A DNA stretch of 13,845 nucleotides, taken from the NCBI GenBank assembly GCA_021849525.1, contig JAJZSS010000007.1, positions 1 through 13,845 of the forward strand, read 5' to 3'. Positions 1 through 7,557 of this stretch are shown here, in pieces. The translations under genes and the position numbers were made by a program. Position 1 is the first letter of the stretch. Every line of letters begins with the position of its first letter. The notes beneath the pieces are model-generated. The model was not told where the DNA came from. It did not search any database and was given only the letters and a program-made list of their open reading frames with translations. This DNA comes from Chloroflexota bacterium. GTDB lineage: Bacteria > Chloroflexota > Anaerolineae > Anaerolineales > UBA4823.

Positions 1-645
1 TCCGATCTAACACCGGATTGGCTGGTTTGCGCAGCCCATCGGGCGTAGATTTTTCAGGCAGTGGGCTGGATTGACTGAAAATATATAAGCTTACTGGCAC
101 TGCCAGTCCAGCCAGAATCCAGTATGCTGATTGGATACCACTCCCGGCATGGAGCGCCTGTGCCAGAATTACCGGTGATAAAAAGGCACCCAGCCCAAAG
201 CAAAAATGGAGGCCATTCATGAATGGGCCTACCCTGGAGCGGTGGACCCATACCATCATGAGATTGCCGCCCAGATCTGCTGCGCCTTCAGCGATGCCCA
301 AAAAAATGTAATCGCTACCAGCAGCCAGAGCAGAGGAATCAGGGGAGTCAGCGCCAGGGCGAGGGCAATCAAACCAATAGCAGAAGCCATCACCCGGTGC
401 CCGGGGATGCGATCGTACAACCGACCCGCCAGGATGGAACCACACAGATAGCCTAACGAACGGGCGCTGAATAAAAAGCTGATTTCATTGAGCAGCACGC
501 CTGTATTTGCTGCCAGCCCTTGCAGGGTCGGCCCCAGAATGGCTGAGGTCAAGCCCAGGATGATAAAGGCTGCATAATACCCGCTGGTTTTAGCCAGCCA
601 GGCGGGCCGTTCTGCAGCTGAGGTCGAAGGATGGATGGTGCTCAC
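1..645 (-). pseudogene. MFS transporter, N-terminal half, frameshifted and cut by window edge
   Basis: Major facilitator superfamily permease; the sequence most resembles the FucP/NaGLT1-like sugar-transporter branch, but the substrate cannot be told. The only usable start is GTG at 645; an in-frame stop lies 8 codons upstream, and a GAGG lies 13 bases before the GTG. Residues 1-115 contain several hydrophobic helices and the loop GRLYDRIPGHR, which matches the MFS helix 2-3 motif. Frame 0 then ends at a TGA near 256. A second frame, open from about 298 to the window edge, continues the same family (GIAEGAADLGGN, then VGPFMNGLHF and further helices). The switch falls at a run of seven T on the minus strand (A at 300-306 on plus). 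One more T would give TFFLGIAEG and restore an uninterrupted reading frame. This may be a true mutation, a homopolymer sequencing error, or less likely slippage. The C-terminal half lies outside the window. Family assignment is confident, substrate is not. Confidence 0.8.
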
Positions 646-781
646 GGATGGGTCAAAGCCTCGTCAGGTTGGTTGTATGAGGAATTAAGGTAAAGCGATT
701 GAAAGCCGTATCTTTGCAGCCGCGTTCCAAAACATCTGGTCTAATCCACAATTGTACTTGATCCGTTGAGTTAATTTTGAG

Positions 782-820
782 AATCAAAAACTGGCGGCTC
801 GCACCCGCCAGTTTTTGATT
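782..820 (-). terminator. Intrinsic terminator of the VIT-vWA gene
   Basis: This is a perfect 16-bp inverted repeat (782-797 with 805-820) around a 7-base loop. A GC-rich core (CTGGCGG/CCGCCAG) is flanked by an A-run and a T-run, so the hairpin carries a U-tract on either strand. It lies about 40 bases past the stop of the minus-strand VIT-vWA gene, which is the only gene transcribed into it. It also insulates the MFS gene further left. Confidence 0.9.
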
Positions 821-861
821 GAGACCTGCAGCATTAACTGGAACTACTTCTGCTTAGGCTA

Positions 862-3285
862 TCAGGGAAGATGTTTACGCACACCGACCAGAGCGAAGGG
901 CAAGCCACCAAGAGCGATCAGAACCAGCCATACACCGCCGCATAATGGACTGCTCTTGTTTTCTCGAGTTTCAGCAGGGGTAACAGAAGTCCCTTGTTCA
1001 TTTACGACGGGCTGTGTAGCTTCGGGTTCAGCCTCGGCGGTTCGGCTGGGTGTGATTGGAATATCGACTGGCTCAACTACGGCGCCCTCATCGACGACTT
1101 CGTAAGCAATCCCATCGACCAGCACGGTTACGGCCGGGGCGATGGCAAATGCGGCTGCCAGGTCTGATTGTGCCGCTACAAGCCGGAAGTAGTCCTGGGA
1201 CAAAAAGGCAACTTTGACAGTTTTATCACGTTCTGGATCATGGGTAGTATCGATCCAACGCCCCTCGTTCAAGACAAAGGTTTTAGCGCCCACGATCCGT
1301 ACCTTCTGGGCAATGTCTTCGGATGGTGCTGCCGGCACCTCAGCGCCTGCCATTGCGCCCTGGTCTGCAGCTTTCTGTACGGCAGCCTGCCCTGAGGGCG
1401 CTGCTGTTGGCATGGCTTGGAGGGTCTCAAAAGCCTGATTGGCGATATCTTCCTGGGCGGAAGCTCCGAGAGGGAGGGGTTCAGTGACCAGGTAAGAAGT
1501 ATAGGGAGTAACAATACCATAGCGGATAGACAGGCGCACAATCTGATCGATCAGCTCCTGGTTCGCGCCTTGCAGGCGGACCTGGTTGAGCAAATATCCG
1601 ATTTTGCGCGTTGCCCACAGGCGAGGTAAGGCTGCCAGAGTTTCTGATTCGCCCAGACTACGCCGTGTAAAGCTCTGCTCCGGGAAATTGAAGCTTTGTC
1701 TGGTACCACTGACTTCGCCGTTAAGGGTGATATCGGTTGCGCCGCCTTCCCTATAACGCCCGACGGCGATAATTTGCGAACCCTTGAACAGATCGGGCAG
1801 CGGGGATGGATACATGTCAGAGACGCGCAACTCTCCAAAATCCAATTCCAGGTTGGTGAGCACAGGAGTGCTGATCTTGGCGTAGAACGTGGAAATCGAT
1901 TCATCTAAACGCTCGCCCGGTTGGACATAGCTGGAGGTACCTTGGTGATTTTGTGCCAGCGAGTCGAGTAAAAATGTGTCCACATCATAGCCGACTCCAA
2001 AAGCGAACAGACGCAAGTTGCGCGGGGCGGCTTCGGTTAGATTGGCAAGGATCATGGAGCTTTCAGTCACCCCTTCGGTGGGCAGACCATCCGTGAGGAA
2101 AATCAAATAAGTTGGGCGTTCGCGGTCTATCATGTTAGCAGCTTCTAACAAAGCACGGTTGATATCCGTTGCACCCTGGGCGCTCAGGCGATCGACCCAG
2201 GGAAGGGCTTCAGCGGCATCCTGAGCTGGTCGCAAGCCTGAAGCATAGACCTCCAATCCGGTGCTGAAGGAAATTATATTGAAACGATCCTCCGGATTGA
2301 GGTGGTTGAGGATATAGCGCAGTGCTTCCTGGGCTTGTTGGAATTTTTCACCTTCCATGCTGCCAGAGCGATCCAGCACCAGCAAGACATCCTTGGGCAG
2401 GCTTTCGGTTGCAACATCTGGTCGTGGGGCAAGCATGATCAGGAAGAATCCATCGGGATCGGTGGGGTCCGCTGGATCTCGGAAGCTAAGCAAGTGGAAG
2501 GCTTCGCTTTCGCCAACTGAGTAAAATAACGTGAAATCGGTATCCGGGGTGATATTGCTGGCCTCATAGCTGGCTTGCACTGCGTTGGGATTCTCCCGTT
2601 GAATATCCACCGGATGGCTGGGTGAGTAAACCGCCCGGATAGGCTCCGCAGATTGGATTTCCACGCTGACTGAGACATTTTCCAGCGGCCAGAGCGAGAA
2701 CTTTTCCGTGTTCAACGGGTAAGTGTAGCGTACAAGACCACTTTCGGCACTTAATGCTTGGGTATACTCCAATTCCACCCGGCGTTCCCCAAGCGCCGGG
2801 ATTGGAAAAATACTGGCCTCGACTGCCCCCTGACCGGCATATTCCAGGAGCGCCGGATCGCGCAGGCTGGATACGATCTCCTCGTATGTGCGACGGGCTT
2901 CAGCCGCATCCAGGACTTTGCCTTCAACGGGCTCGCCATCGACCCAGAGAATAAAGCCGGTCACTGCCGCGTCCAAAGGCAGAGGAAAGATATAAGTTCC
3001 TTCCACAGTCCAGTCATTCGGATTATAAAAAACCTGGTCCACGCGAGTGATTGCCACCTGGTTTTCGATCGTTACCTGCACACGGTGATAGCGGATGGCC
3101 AGTTGTACCAGGGGGGAAGGCTCTGGACAGGGGAAAGGACCAGGACACGGTGGTGGAGGGCAGGGATCGCATATCGGGGGTTCAGGAATAATGATCCCAT
3201 CTGCGCGGGCAAGGCTGGATGGCATTATGGCAAATGCCAGCGCTAAAATAAAGGCAATACAGGAAAGGCTGATCCAGCGGGACAT
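862..3285 (-). CDS. Secreted, membrane-anchored VIT and von Willebrand factor A domain protein
   Basis: A protein of about 807 residues. The chosen start is ATG 3283-3285, preceded by GGAG at 6 bases; an in-frame ATG four codons upstream (3297) has no well-spaced ribosome site. Residues 1-29 form a signal peptide ending near SLARADG. A Pro/Cys-rich stretch follows (about residues 33-58, containing CDPCPPPPCPGPFPC). A VIT domain covers about 60-185 and a vWA domain about 295-480. The MIDAS metal site is visible: D305-R-S307-G-S309, the Thr of GATDI, and the Asp of FLTDGLPTEG. Near the C-terminus is a hydrophobic helix (VWLVLIALGGLPFALVGV) followed by basic residues, so the protein is probably anchored with its domains outside. 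The architecture is that of inter-alpha-trypsin-inhibitor heavy-chain-like proteins. Adhesion or protein binding is the usual suggestion for this family, but the ligand is unknown. It is transcribed alone, divergent from prfA. Confidence 0.93.
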   Translation of the reverse strand: MSRWISLSCIAFILALAFAIMPSSLARADGIIIPEPPICDPCPPPPCPGPFPCPEPSPLVQLAIRYHRVQVTIENQVAITRVDQVFYNPNDWTVEGTYIFPLPLDAAVTGFILWVDGEPVEGKVLDAAEARRTYEEIVSSLRDPALLEYAGQGAVEASIFPIPALGERRVELEYTQALSAESGLVRYTYPLNTEKFSLWPLENVSVSVEIQSAEPIRAVYSPSHPVDIQRENPNAVQASYEASNITPDTDFTLFYSVGESEAFHLLSFRDPADPTDPDGFFLIMLAPRPDVATESLPKDVLLVLDRSGSMEGEKFQQAQEALRYILNHLNPEDRFNIISFSTGLEVYASGLRPAQDAAEALPWVDRLSAQGATDINRALLEAANMIDRERPTYLIFLTDGLPTEGVTESSMILANLTEAAPRNLRLFAFGVGYDVDTFLLDSLAQNHQGTSSYVQPGERLDESISTFYAKISTPVLTNLELDFGELRVSDMYPSPLPDLFKGSQIIAVGRYREGGATDITLNGEVSGTRQSFNFPEQSFTRRSLGESETLAALPRLWATRKIGYLLNQVRLQGANQELIDQIVRLSIRYGIVTPYTSYLVTEPLPLGASAQEDIANQAFETLQAMPTAAPSGQAAVQKAADQGAMAGAEVPAAPSEDIAQKVRIVGAKTFVLNEGRWIDTTHDPERDKTVKVAFLSQDYFRLVAAQSDLAAAFAIAPAVTVLVDGIAYEVVDEGAVVEPVDIPITPSRTAEAEPEATQPVVNEQGTSVTPAETRENKSSPLCGGVWLVLIALGGLPFALVGVRKHLP

Positions 3286-3397
3286 AGGATACTCCATCTC
3301 TTCATCTCAAGGCTGATTTCCGGACGTTGTGGGGCGTTCCACATAATTTCGCTCGCTATCTGGAGCTAAGACGCAAGCCAGCTTCAGATAGTTCCAA

Positions 3398-3406
3398 TGG
3401 TATAAT
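3398..3406 (+). promoter_or_regulatory. Extended -10 promoter for prfA-prmC
   Basis: TGG followed directly by TATAAT (3401-3406) gives a consensus extended -10 element (TGn-TATAAT). No good -35 hexamer is visible at 16-18 bases, which fits an extended -10 promoter. It lies about 60 bases before the prfA ATG, in the 3298-3466 gap between the divergent VIT-vWA and prfA genes. No comparably convincing promoter for the minus-strand gene was found in that gap. Confidence 0.6.
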
Positions 3407-3466
3407 CGGTAGGCTTTTTCCCCATTTGCATGGGTGACCTAAACTTATTTCAGGCAGAACAGTCGT

Positions 3467-4531
3467 ATGTTACAAAAATTAGCAGGAATTGAAGCGCGTT
3501 ATCAGGAAATCAACCAGATGCTCATGGAAGTAGGCGAGGATTACCAGCGCGCCGCGGAGCTGGGTATTGAGCGCGCCGAGCTCGAACCACTGGTGAATAA
3601 AGCAGGTGAATATCGCCAGCTATTGGAGCGCCGCGACGAAGCCCAAACCCTGCTAGATACCGATGATGAAATGCGCCAGTTAGCCCAGACGGAGCTGGCA
3701 GAGGTTGAGCCGCTGATCGAGGATATCGAACGAGAGATCAAATCGATGCTGCTCCCCAGAGACCCGCGCGACCAGCGCAACGTAATTTTCGAGATCCGCG
3801 CCGGGACAGGTGGGGATGAAGCCGCGCTTTTTGCTGCCGACCTGTTTCGCATTTATTCTCGTTATGCTGAACGGAAACGCTGGAGTGTAGAATTGCTCTC
3901 CGTCAATGAAATTGGTATCGGCGGCTACAAAGAAATTATCTTCCAGGTGAAGGGGAAAGGCGCATACTCGCGCTTAAAGTATGAATCGGGCGTACATCGC
4001 GTCCAGCGTATCCCGGTAACTGAATCGCAAGGGCGGATCCATACTTCAACCGCGACCGTGGCGGTGCTGGCAGAAGTCGATGAGGTTGAGATCGATATCC
4101 CTGAAAATGACATCAAAATCGACGTCTACAAATCGGCTGGTGCGGGCGGGCAAAACGTGCAGAAAAACGCCACAGCAATCCGGATTACTCATCTCCCCAC
4201 CGGCATTGTGGTCTCCTGCCAGGATGAGCGCTCTCAGCTCCAAAATCGAATGCGAGCGATGAGTATATTACGGGCTCGCCTCTATGAGATGGAGGTGGAG
4301 AAACAGCGCGAAGAACGCGAGGAGAATCGTCGTTCGCAGGTCGGAACCGGCGAGCGTTCTGAAAAGATTCGTACCTATAATTACCCCCAATCTCGAGTAA
4401 CGGATCACCGGATAAACATCTCTTCTTACAACATGCCGGCAATCCTCGATGGGGATATTGACCAATTTGTCGATGAGCTGTCGACTCGCGATGAAGCAGA
4501 ACGGTTGGCGGCAGTGGGGTTAGACGACTGA
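3467..4531 (+). CDS. prfA: Peptide chain release factor 1
   Basis: RF1 recognises UAA and UAG stop codons in the ribosomal A site and triggers hydrolysis of peptidyl-tRNA. At 354 residues it has the usual family length. The N-terminal coiled region and PCRF domain include the conserved [14 protein letters not shown]. The codon-reading tripeptide is P183-V184-T185 (the RF1-type PxT, not the SPF of RF2), followed by ESQGRIHTS. The catalytic GGQ is at residues 227-229 within the segment AGAGGQNVQ. The start is ATG 3467 with only a weak upstream AGG. It is followed after 24 bases by prmC, whose product methylates the GGQ glutamine, so the pair forms a functional operon. Nothing unusual was seen apart from the weak ribosome site. 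Confidence 0.97.
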   Translation: MLQKLAGIEARYQEINQMLMEVGEDYQRAAELGIERAELEPLVNKAGEYRQLLERRDEAQTLLDTDDEMRQLAQTELAEVEPLIEDIEREIKSMLLPRDPRDQRNVIFEIRAGTGGDEAALFAADLFRIYSRYAERKRWSVELLSVNEIGIGGYKEIIFQVKGKGAYSRLKYESGVHRVQRIPVTESQGRIHTSTATVAVLAEVDEVEIDIPENDIKIDVYKSAGAGGQNVQKNATAIRITHLPTGIVVSCQDERSQLQNRMRAMSILRARLYEMEVEKQREEREENRRSQVGTGERSEKIRTYNYPQSRVTDHRINISSYNMPAILDGDIDQFVDELSTRDEAERLAAVGLDD

Positions 4532-4555
4532 TCTGATATCTCTGGGTAGCATATT

Positions 4556-5392
4556 TTGGCAACACTGGCCTCTCACTTAGCCAGGCTCAAAGACCGCCTG
4601 AAATTCACAGATACTCCCGGGTTAGACGCCCAGGTTCTAATGGCGCATATTTTGGGGAAGCAGCGCACGTGGGTTCTCTCCCACCTGGAAGCTGAGCTGG
4701 CTGACCTTCAAGCGCAAGCCTTGAATTCTGCTGCTACCCGTCTGGAAGCTGGCGAACCGTTACCTTATGTTTTGGGTGAATGGGAATTTTTTGGCTTACC
4801 CTTTACTATTACCCCTCAGGTGTTGATCCCGCGTCCGGAAACAGAGCTGCTGGTTGAAACAGCGCTTTCCTGGTTGGATAAGCACCCCGAGCGAAGAATG
4901 GCAGCAGATATCGGCACTGGATCAGGGTGTATCGCGGTGAGCCTGGCAAAAAAGGTTTCCGATCTCCGGGTTGTTGCCACCGACATTTCCGACAGCGCTC
5001 TTCAGGTTGCTTCTGAAAATTGCCTCAGGCATAAAGTAACCCCTCGCGTCCAGCTGCTCGAAGCTGATCTGATGGATGGAATGGATCAACGCTTTGATTT
5101 AATTTGTGCGAATTTGCCCTATATTCCTTCAGCTGTGCTGCATAAGCTTGCGGTCTACGGGCGAGAGCCGGCATTGGCTTTAGATGGAGGGGAGCGCGGG
5201 CTGGATTTGATCGCCCGTCTATTAAGGCAGGCTCCCGGCAGTTTATTTCCTGGAGGCTTGCTTTTATTAGAGATTGAAACATCTCAGGGGGAAGAGGTTT
5301 TGAAACTGGCCAGTAGGGCATTCACAGGGGGAGAAATCCATATATTCCAAGACCTGGCAGGGCATGACCGGGTTGTCTATATAAATTCTTAG
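4556..5392 (+). CDS. prmC: Release factor glutamine N5-methyltransferase
   Basis: PrmC (HemK) transfers a methyl group from S-adenosylmethionine to the glutamine of the GGQ motif in release factors, raising termination efficiency. It has 278 residues, normal for the family. An N-terminal helical domain includes DAQVLMAHILGK and the segment PYVLGEWEFFGLPF, then LIPRPETELLVE. The SAM-binding motif I reads AADIGTGSGCIAVSLA, and the substrate-glutamine motif reads ANLPYIP. The textbook form of that last motif is NPPY; here Leu replaces the first Pro while Asn, Pro and Tyr are kept. The start is TTG 4556: an in-frame TAG lies three codons upstream and no ATG is available before well-conserved sequence. 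It sits 24 bases after prfA and is probably cotranscribed. A short hairpin (5393-5407) directly after the stop is too weak to call a terminator. Confidence 0.96.
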   Translation: MATLASHLARLKDRLKFTDTPGLDAQVLMAHILGKQRTWVLSHLEAELADLQAQALNSAATRLEAGEPLPYVLGEWEFFGLPFTITPQVLIPRPETELLVETALSWLDKHPERRMAADIGTGSGCIAVSLAKKVSDLRVVATDISDSALQVASENCLRHKVTPRVQLLEADLMDGMDQRFDLICANLPYIPSAVLHKLAVYGREPALALDGGERGLDLIARLLRQAPGSLFPGGLLLLEIETSQGEEVLKLASRAFTGGEIHIFQDLAGHDRVVYINS

Positions 5393-5470
5393 ACTTCCAT
5401 GAGAAGTATTGTTATATTCAGATCTAAACCAGGCCTCGTCACGTAATATCTATCATTATGCTCAGATTGG

Positions 5471-5496
5471 TCCGAATTAAACGCCGCTAAATCGGA
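5471..5496. repeat. Imperfect inverted repeat upstream of the YceI gene
   Basis: Two 9-base arms (5471-5479 and 5488-5496) pair with one mismatch around an 8-base spacer. The repeat lies in the 141-base gap between prmC and the YceI-like gene, about 40 bases before its start codon. It could be an operator or a leader hairpin. No convincing promoter hexamers were found around it, so the role is a guess. Confidence 0.3.
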
Positions 5497-5533
5497 GCTG
5501 GTCGATATTGGGATACCTTAGGAGGTCTATCTT

Positions 5534-6301
5534 ATGCCACGGTTATATGTGTATTTTGTTTTGCTATCCATCCTGCTTTCTGCTTGTGCCGGTAATTCGC
5601 CAATTGCCTCCTCTGAGAGTGTCGTAACAGATACTCCAGCCGCCACTGAAATTCTCCCCTCAATTGCTGCCACGGCAACGAACGCTGCTGAACTGGGAAT
5701 GCCCCCCACTGATTCGATGCAGGCTTTGGAAACTACGCCTACCGAACCAGTGAACACTGGACCGGTGGAATATCAGATCGACCCCAGTGAATCATCGGTA
5801 AGTTACGAAGTGGGAGAGACTTTCTTTAATGAAAACAACCGTTTTAGTGTGGCAGTGGGGGTCACTCATGGAATCACTGGCTCAGTCCAGCTCGATCTCT
5901 TGAATCCTCAAAACACTACGTTGAGTACAATAACTGTTGATATAAGCCAGTTTGAATCGGACAGCGGACGTCGCGATAATACAATCCGAGATCGTTTTCT
6001 GGAGTCGAGTCGATTCCCCATCGCAACGTTTGTTCCTACACAAATTACTGGTTTGCCCGGGCAATATAACGCAGGCGAAATGCTCGCTTTTCAAGTTACC
6101 GGTGATCTGACGGTACGCGAAACTACCCACCCTACGACATTTGATGTCCAGGCCTCCCTGAATGAAGGTATACTGGCAGGACAGGCGTCAACCACGGTCT
6201 TGATGAGTGAATATGGCGTTGGCCCAATTCAGACAGGGGTACTGGGTACAGAAGACGAGGTCAAAATTATCTTTTATTTCGTGGCCCGTCCGGTAAACTA
6301 A
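5534..6301 (+). CDS. YceI-family lipoprotein
   Basis: A protein of 255 residues with a type II signal peptide: hydrophobic residues 5-15, then the lipobox L15-S-A-C18, so Cys18 should be lipidated and hold the protein at the membrane surface. A Ser/Thr/Ala/Pro-rich linker (about 20-78) leads to a YceI-type beta-barrel domain (about 80-252). Typical elements are IDPSESSVSYEV at its start, then FLESSRFPIATF and GDLTVRETTHP. YceI domains have a lipocalin-like fold that binds isoprenoid or other amphiphilic molecules; the ligand here is unknown. The ribosome site is strong, GGAGG at 5521-5525 with 8 bases to the ATG. A perfect hairpin follows 8 bases after the stop. It appears to be a single-gene unit, possibly continuing into the DUF952 gene. 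Confidence 0.93.
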   Translation: MPRLYVYFVLLSILLSACAGNSPIASSESVVTDTPAATEILPSIAATATNAAELGMPPTDSMQALETTPTEPVNTGPVEYQIDPSESSVSYEVGETFFNENNRFSVAVGVTHGITGSVQLDLLNPQNTTLSTITVDISQFESDSGRRDNTIRDRFLESSRFPIATFVPTQITGLPGQYNAGEMLAFQVTGDLTVRETTHPTTFDVQASLNEGILAGQASTTVLMSEYGVGPIQTGVLGTEDEVKIIFYFVARPVN

Positions 6302-6309
6302 CAGTAAAT

Positions 6310-6348
6310 CGTTGGCTGGCTGCATCTGTTTCGTGCAGCCAGCCAACG
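6310..6348 (+). terminator. Perfect 15-bp hairpin after the YceI gene, lacking a U-tract
   Basis: Arms 6310-6324 and 6334-6348 are exactly complementary, with a 9-base loop. The stem is GC-rich (GGCTGGCTGC core) and should be very stable. The bases after it (AGGGATC) contain no T-run, so it is not a textbook intrinsic terminator. It may work as a weak or factor-assisted terminator, or protect the 3' end of the YceI message. The DUF952 start lies 30 bases downstream. Confidence 0.6.
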
Positions 6349-6378
6349 AGGGATCAAAGGAATCGGGGGAAGAAAATT

Positions 6379-6750
6379 ATGTCAGAACTGCTTGAAAATA
6401 ACTCCCAACCCAATTGGGTTGTTCACTTGTGCCAGAGAGCTGCTTGGTCTGCTGCCCTTAAAGGAAACTCATATGAAGCAGCTTCCCTGGCAGAGGTTGG
6501 ATTCATCCATTGTTCTCGCCCCGACCAGGTAGTCACGGTTGCCAATCGCTATTATGTTGGCTTTACTGATCTGGTTTTGTTATGGATTGAGGTAAATCAT
6601 CTGCATGCAGAGCTACGCTGGGAAGCTGCTGACGCCGATTTTTATCCCCATATTTACGGTACCCTCAATTTTGATGCAGTTCAGGCTGTAATAGACTTTC
6701 CCGCCGCGCCAGATGGTCATTTTTATACCCAGCCAGAATTTCCAGGTTAG
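6379..6750 (+). CDS. DUF952 family protein
   Basis: A small soluble protein of 123 residues that matches DUF952 over its whole length. Landmarks in order are VVHLCQRAAW near the start, GFIHCSRPDQ (the conserved FIHxSxxxQ), LVLLWIEV, LRWE and FYPHIYGTLNFDAV. The family is widespread, sometimes fused to other enzymes, and has no established reaction; the conserved His, Ser and Gln suggest a binding or catalytic pocket. The start is ATG 6379, preceded by a purine-rich GGGGGAAG at about 6 bases. The gene is convergent with the CGNR regulator, with only 23 bases between their stop codons, so any shared terminator must lie within the gene ends. No clear one was seen. Confidence 0.92.
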   Translation: MSELLENNSQPNWVVHLCQRAAWSAALKGNSYEAASLAEVGFIHCSRPDQVVTVANRYYVGFTDLVLLWIEVNHLHAELRWEAADADFYPHIYGTLNFDAVQAVIDFPAAPDGHFYTQPEFPG

Positions 6751-6773
6751 CCGAAAAACCGGATACCCTGGGT

Positions 6774-7406
6774 TTAATTTGGGGCGGTAATTACCTTTTT
6801 ACGAGCGTAATGCCGGCGGGCTTTAGCCCGGTTTCCACAATCATCCATATCACACCAACGCCGGCTATGATTCTTGCTGGTGTCATAAAATAACCAGCGG
6901 CAGATTTCATCCTCGCAAATCCCTACTCGCTGCAGATGGGCAGAATCCAGTAGATCGGCTGCCGCTTGAGCGATGGGCCACAATACCTGTTCTAAATTTT
7001 CTGTAGTACGCTCCCATTCCCAGGCGAAGTGATCTAATTGAAAAACGAGCTTATAGTGACGGGCAGCCACTGCCAGTTCATTATTTAAAGTGTCGAGGTC
7101 GCTTTGCTGCGGAGTGCTCTTTTCTTTAGCAGCTTCTATAAGGTGGAAAATTGCTTCTCGGAGCAGGAGGGCTCGTTGAAGTGCTTGTTCACCTTTTTCT
7201 GGGACCTGGCAGGCAGCGTCCATTAATGCCTGGGCTTTGTCCACGCCGATCTGCCCGCTCTGCACACTCCAGGTAAGCAGGTCGTTATAGTGCTTCAAAA
7301 GCTCGCCTGGTTGGTTGCTCCCCCGTGAGCTGAGTGTGTTGGCGAAATTTATAACCAGCTGGAGAGAAAGTTTTTCTTCATTTAGAGAATCGCTTTGAAT
7401 AGGCAT
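6774..7406 (-). CDS. CGNR zinc-finger protein with ABATE domain, probable transcription regulator
   Basis: About 210 residues from ATG 7406, which has AGGA 11 bases upstream; the same frame can be extended to a TTG at 7436, but without a ribosome site. The N-terminal two thirds match the ABATE stress-induced domain (LVINFANTLSSRG near the start, then helices). The C-terminus is a CGNR zinc finger: ICEDEICRWLFYDTSKN, then RRWCDMDDCGNRAKARRHYAR. Four cysteines are placed to bind zinc, and the basic tail suits DNA contact. Family members are regarded as transcription regulators, often acting on their own locus. That fits the very unusual promoter arrangement directly upstream. The target signal is unknown. 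Confidence 0.92.
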   Translation of the reverse strand: MPIQSDSLNEEKLSLQLVINFANTLSSRGSNQPGELLKHYNDLLTWSVQSGQIGVDKAQALMDAACQVPEKGEQALQRALLLREAIFHLIEAAKEKSTPQQSDLDTLNNELAVAARHYKLVFQLDHFAWEWERTTENLEQVLWPIAQAAADLLDSAHLQRVGICEDEICRWLFYDTSKNHSRRWCDMDDCGNRAKARRHYARKKVITAPN

Positions 7407-7443
7407 ATGCTTTTTTATCCTGCAAATAACCTTCAAAAACCAC

Positions 7444-7472
7444 TTGACAGGTTATAAAAATTACGCGATAAT
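7444..7472 (+). promoter_or_regulatory. Plus-strand sigma-70-type promoter for the 85-residue protein gene
   Basis: TTGACA (7444-7449), a 17-base spacer and GATAAT (7467-7472) give a near-perfect housekeeping promoter. The expected start of transcription is near 7479, leaving a leader of about 80 bases before ATG 7558. It faces the minus-strand promoter at 7488-7516, and its RNA must cross that promoter. Confidence 0.75.
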
Positions 7473-7501
7473 ATAACTGTCTATACGATTATAGCAGGTT
7501 A
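7448..7501 (+). repeat. Paired CAGGTTA direct repeats in the face-to-face promoter region
   Basis: The heptamer CAGGTTA occurs at 7448-7454 and 7495-7501. The first copy lies at the start of the plus-strand promoter spacer, and the second lies in the minus-strand promoter spacer next to its -10. The placement suits a regulator site, for example for the adjacent CGNR protein. A 7-base repeat can arise by chance. Confidence 0.3.
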
Positions 7502-7516
7502 GTTTGTGGATGTCAA
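7488..7516 (-). promoter_or_regulatory. Minus-strand consensus promoter for the CGNR regulator gene
   Basis: Read on the minus strand, TTGACA (7516-7511), a 17-base spacer and TATAAT (7493-7488) match the housekeeping consensus at all twelve positions. The expected start is near 7481, which leaves a leader of about 75 bases before ATG 7406. The promoter points at, and overlaps the transcript start of, the plus-strand promoter at 7444-7472. Confidence 0.8.
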
Positions 7517-7557
7517 ATTGAATCGATCAGGCAGGTGTCTTGATGTGGAGGATAACC

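Noticed and set aside
54..251. Minus-strand 65-residue reading frame
   Set aside because: It is in a different frame from the MFS sequence, which reads through this stretch without stops and with clear family motifs.
2758..3246. Plus-strand 162-residue reading frame antisense to the VIT-vWA gene
   Set aside because: The opposite strand carries a well-defined signal peptide and VIT domain; the antisense product has no recognisable features or ribosome site.
5393..5407. Small hairpin after prmC as a terminator
   Set aside because: Only five base pairs, mostly A-T, without a clean U-tract; too weak to call.
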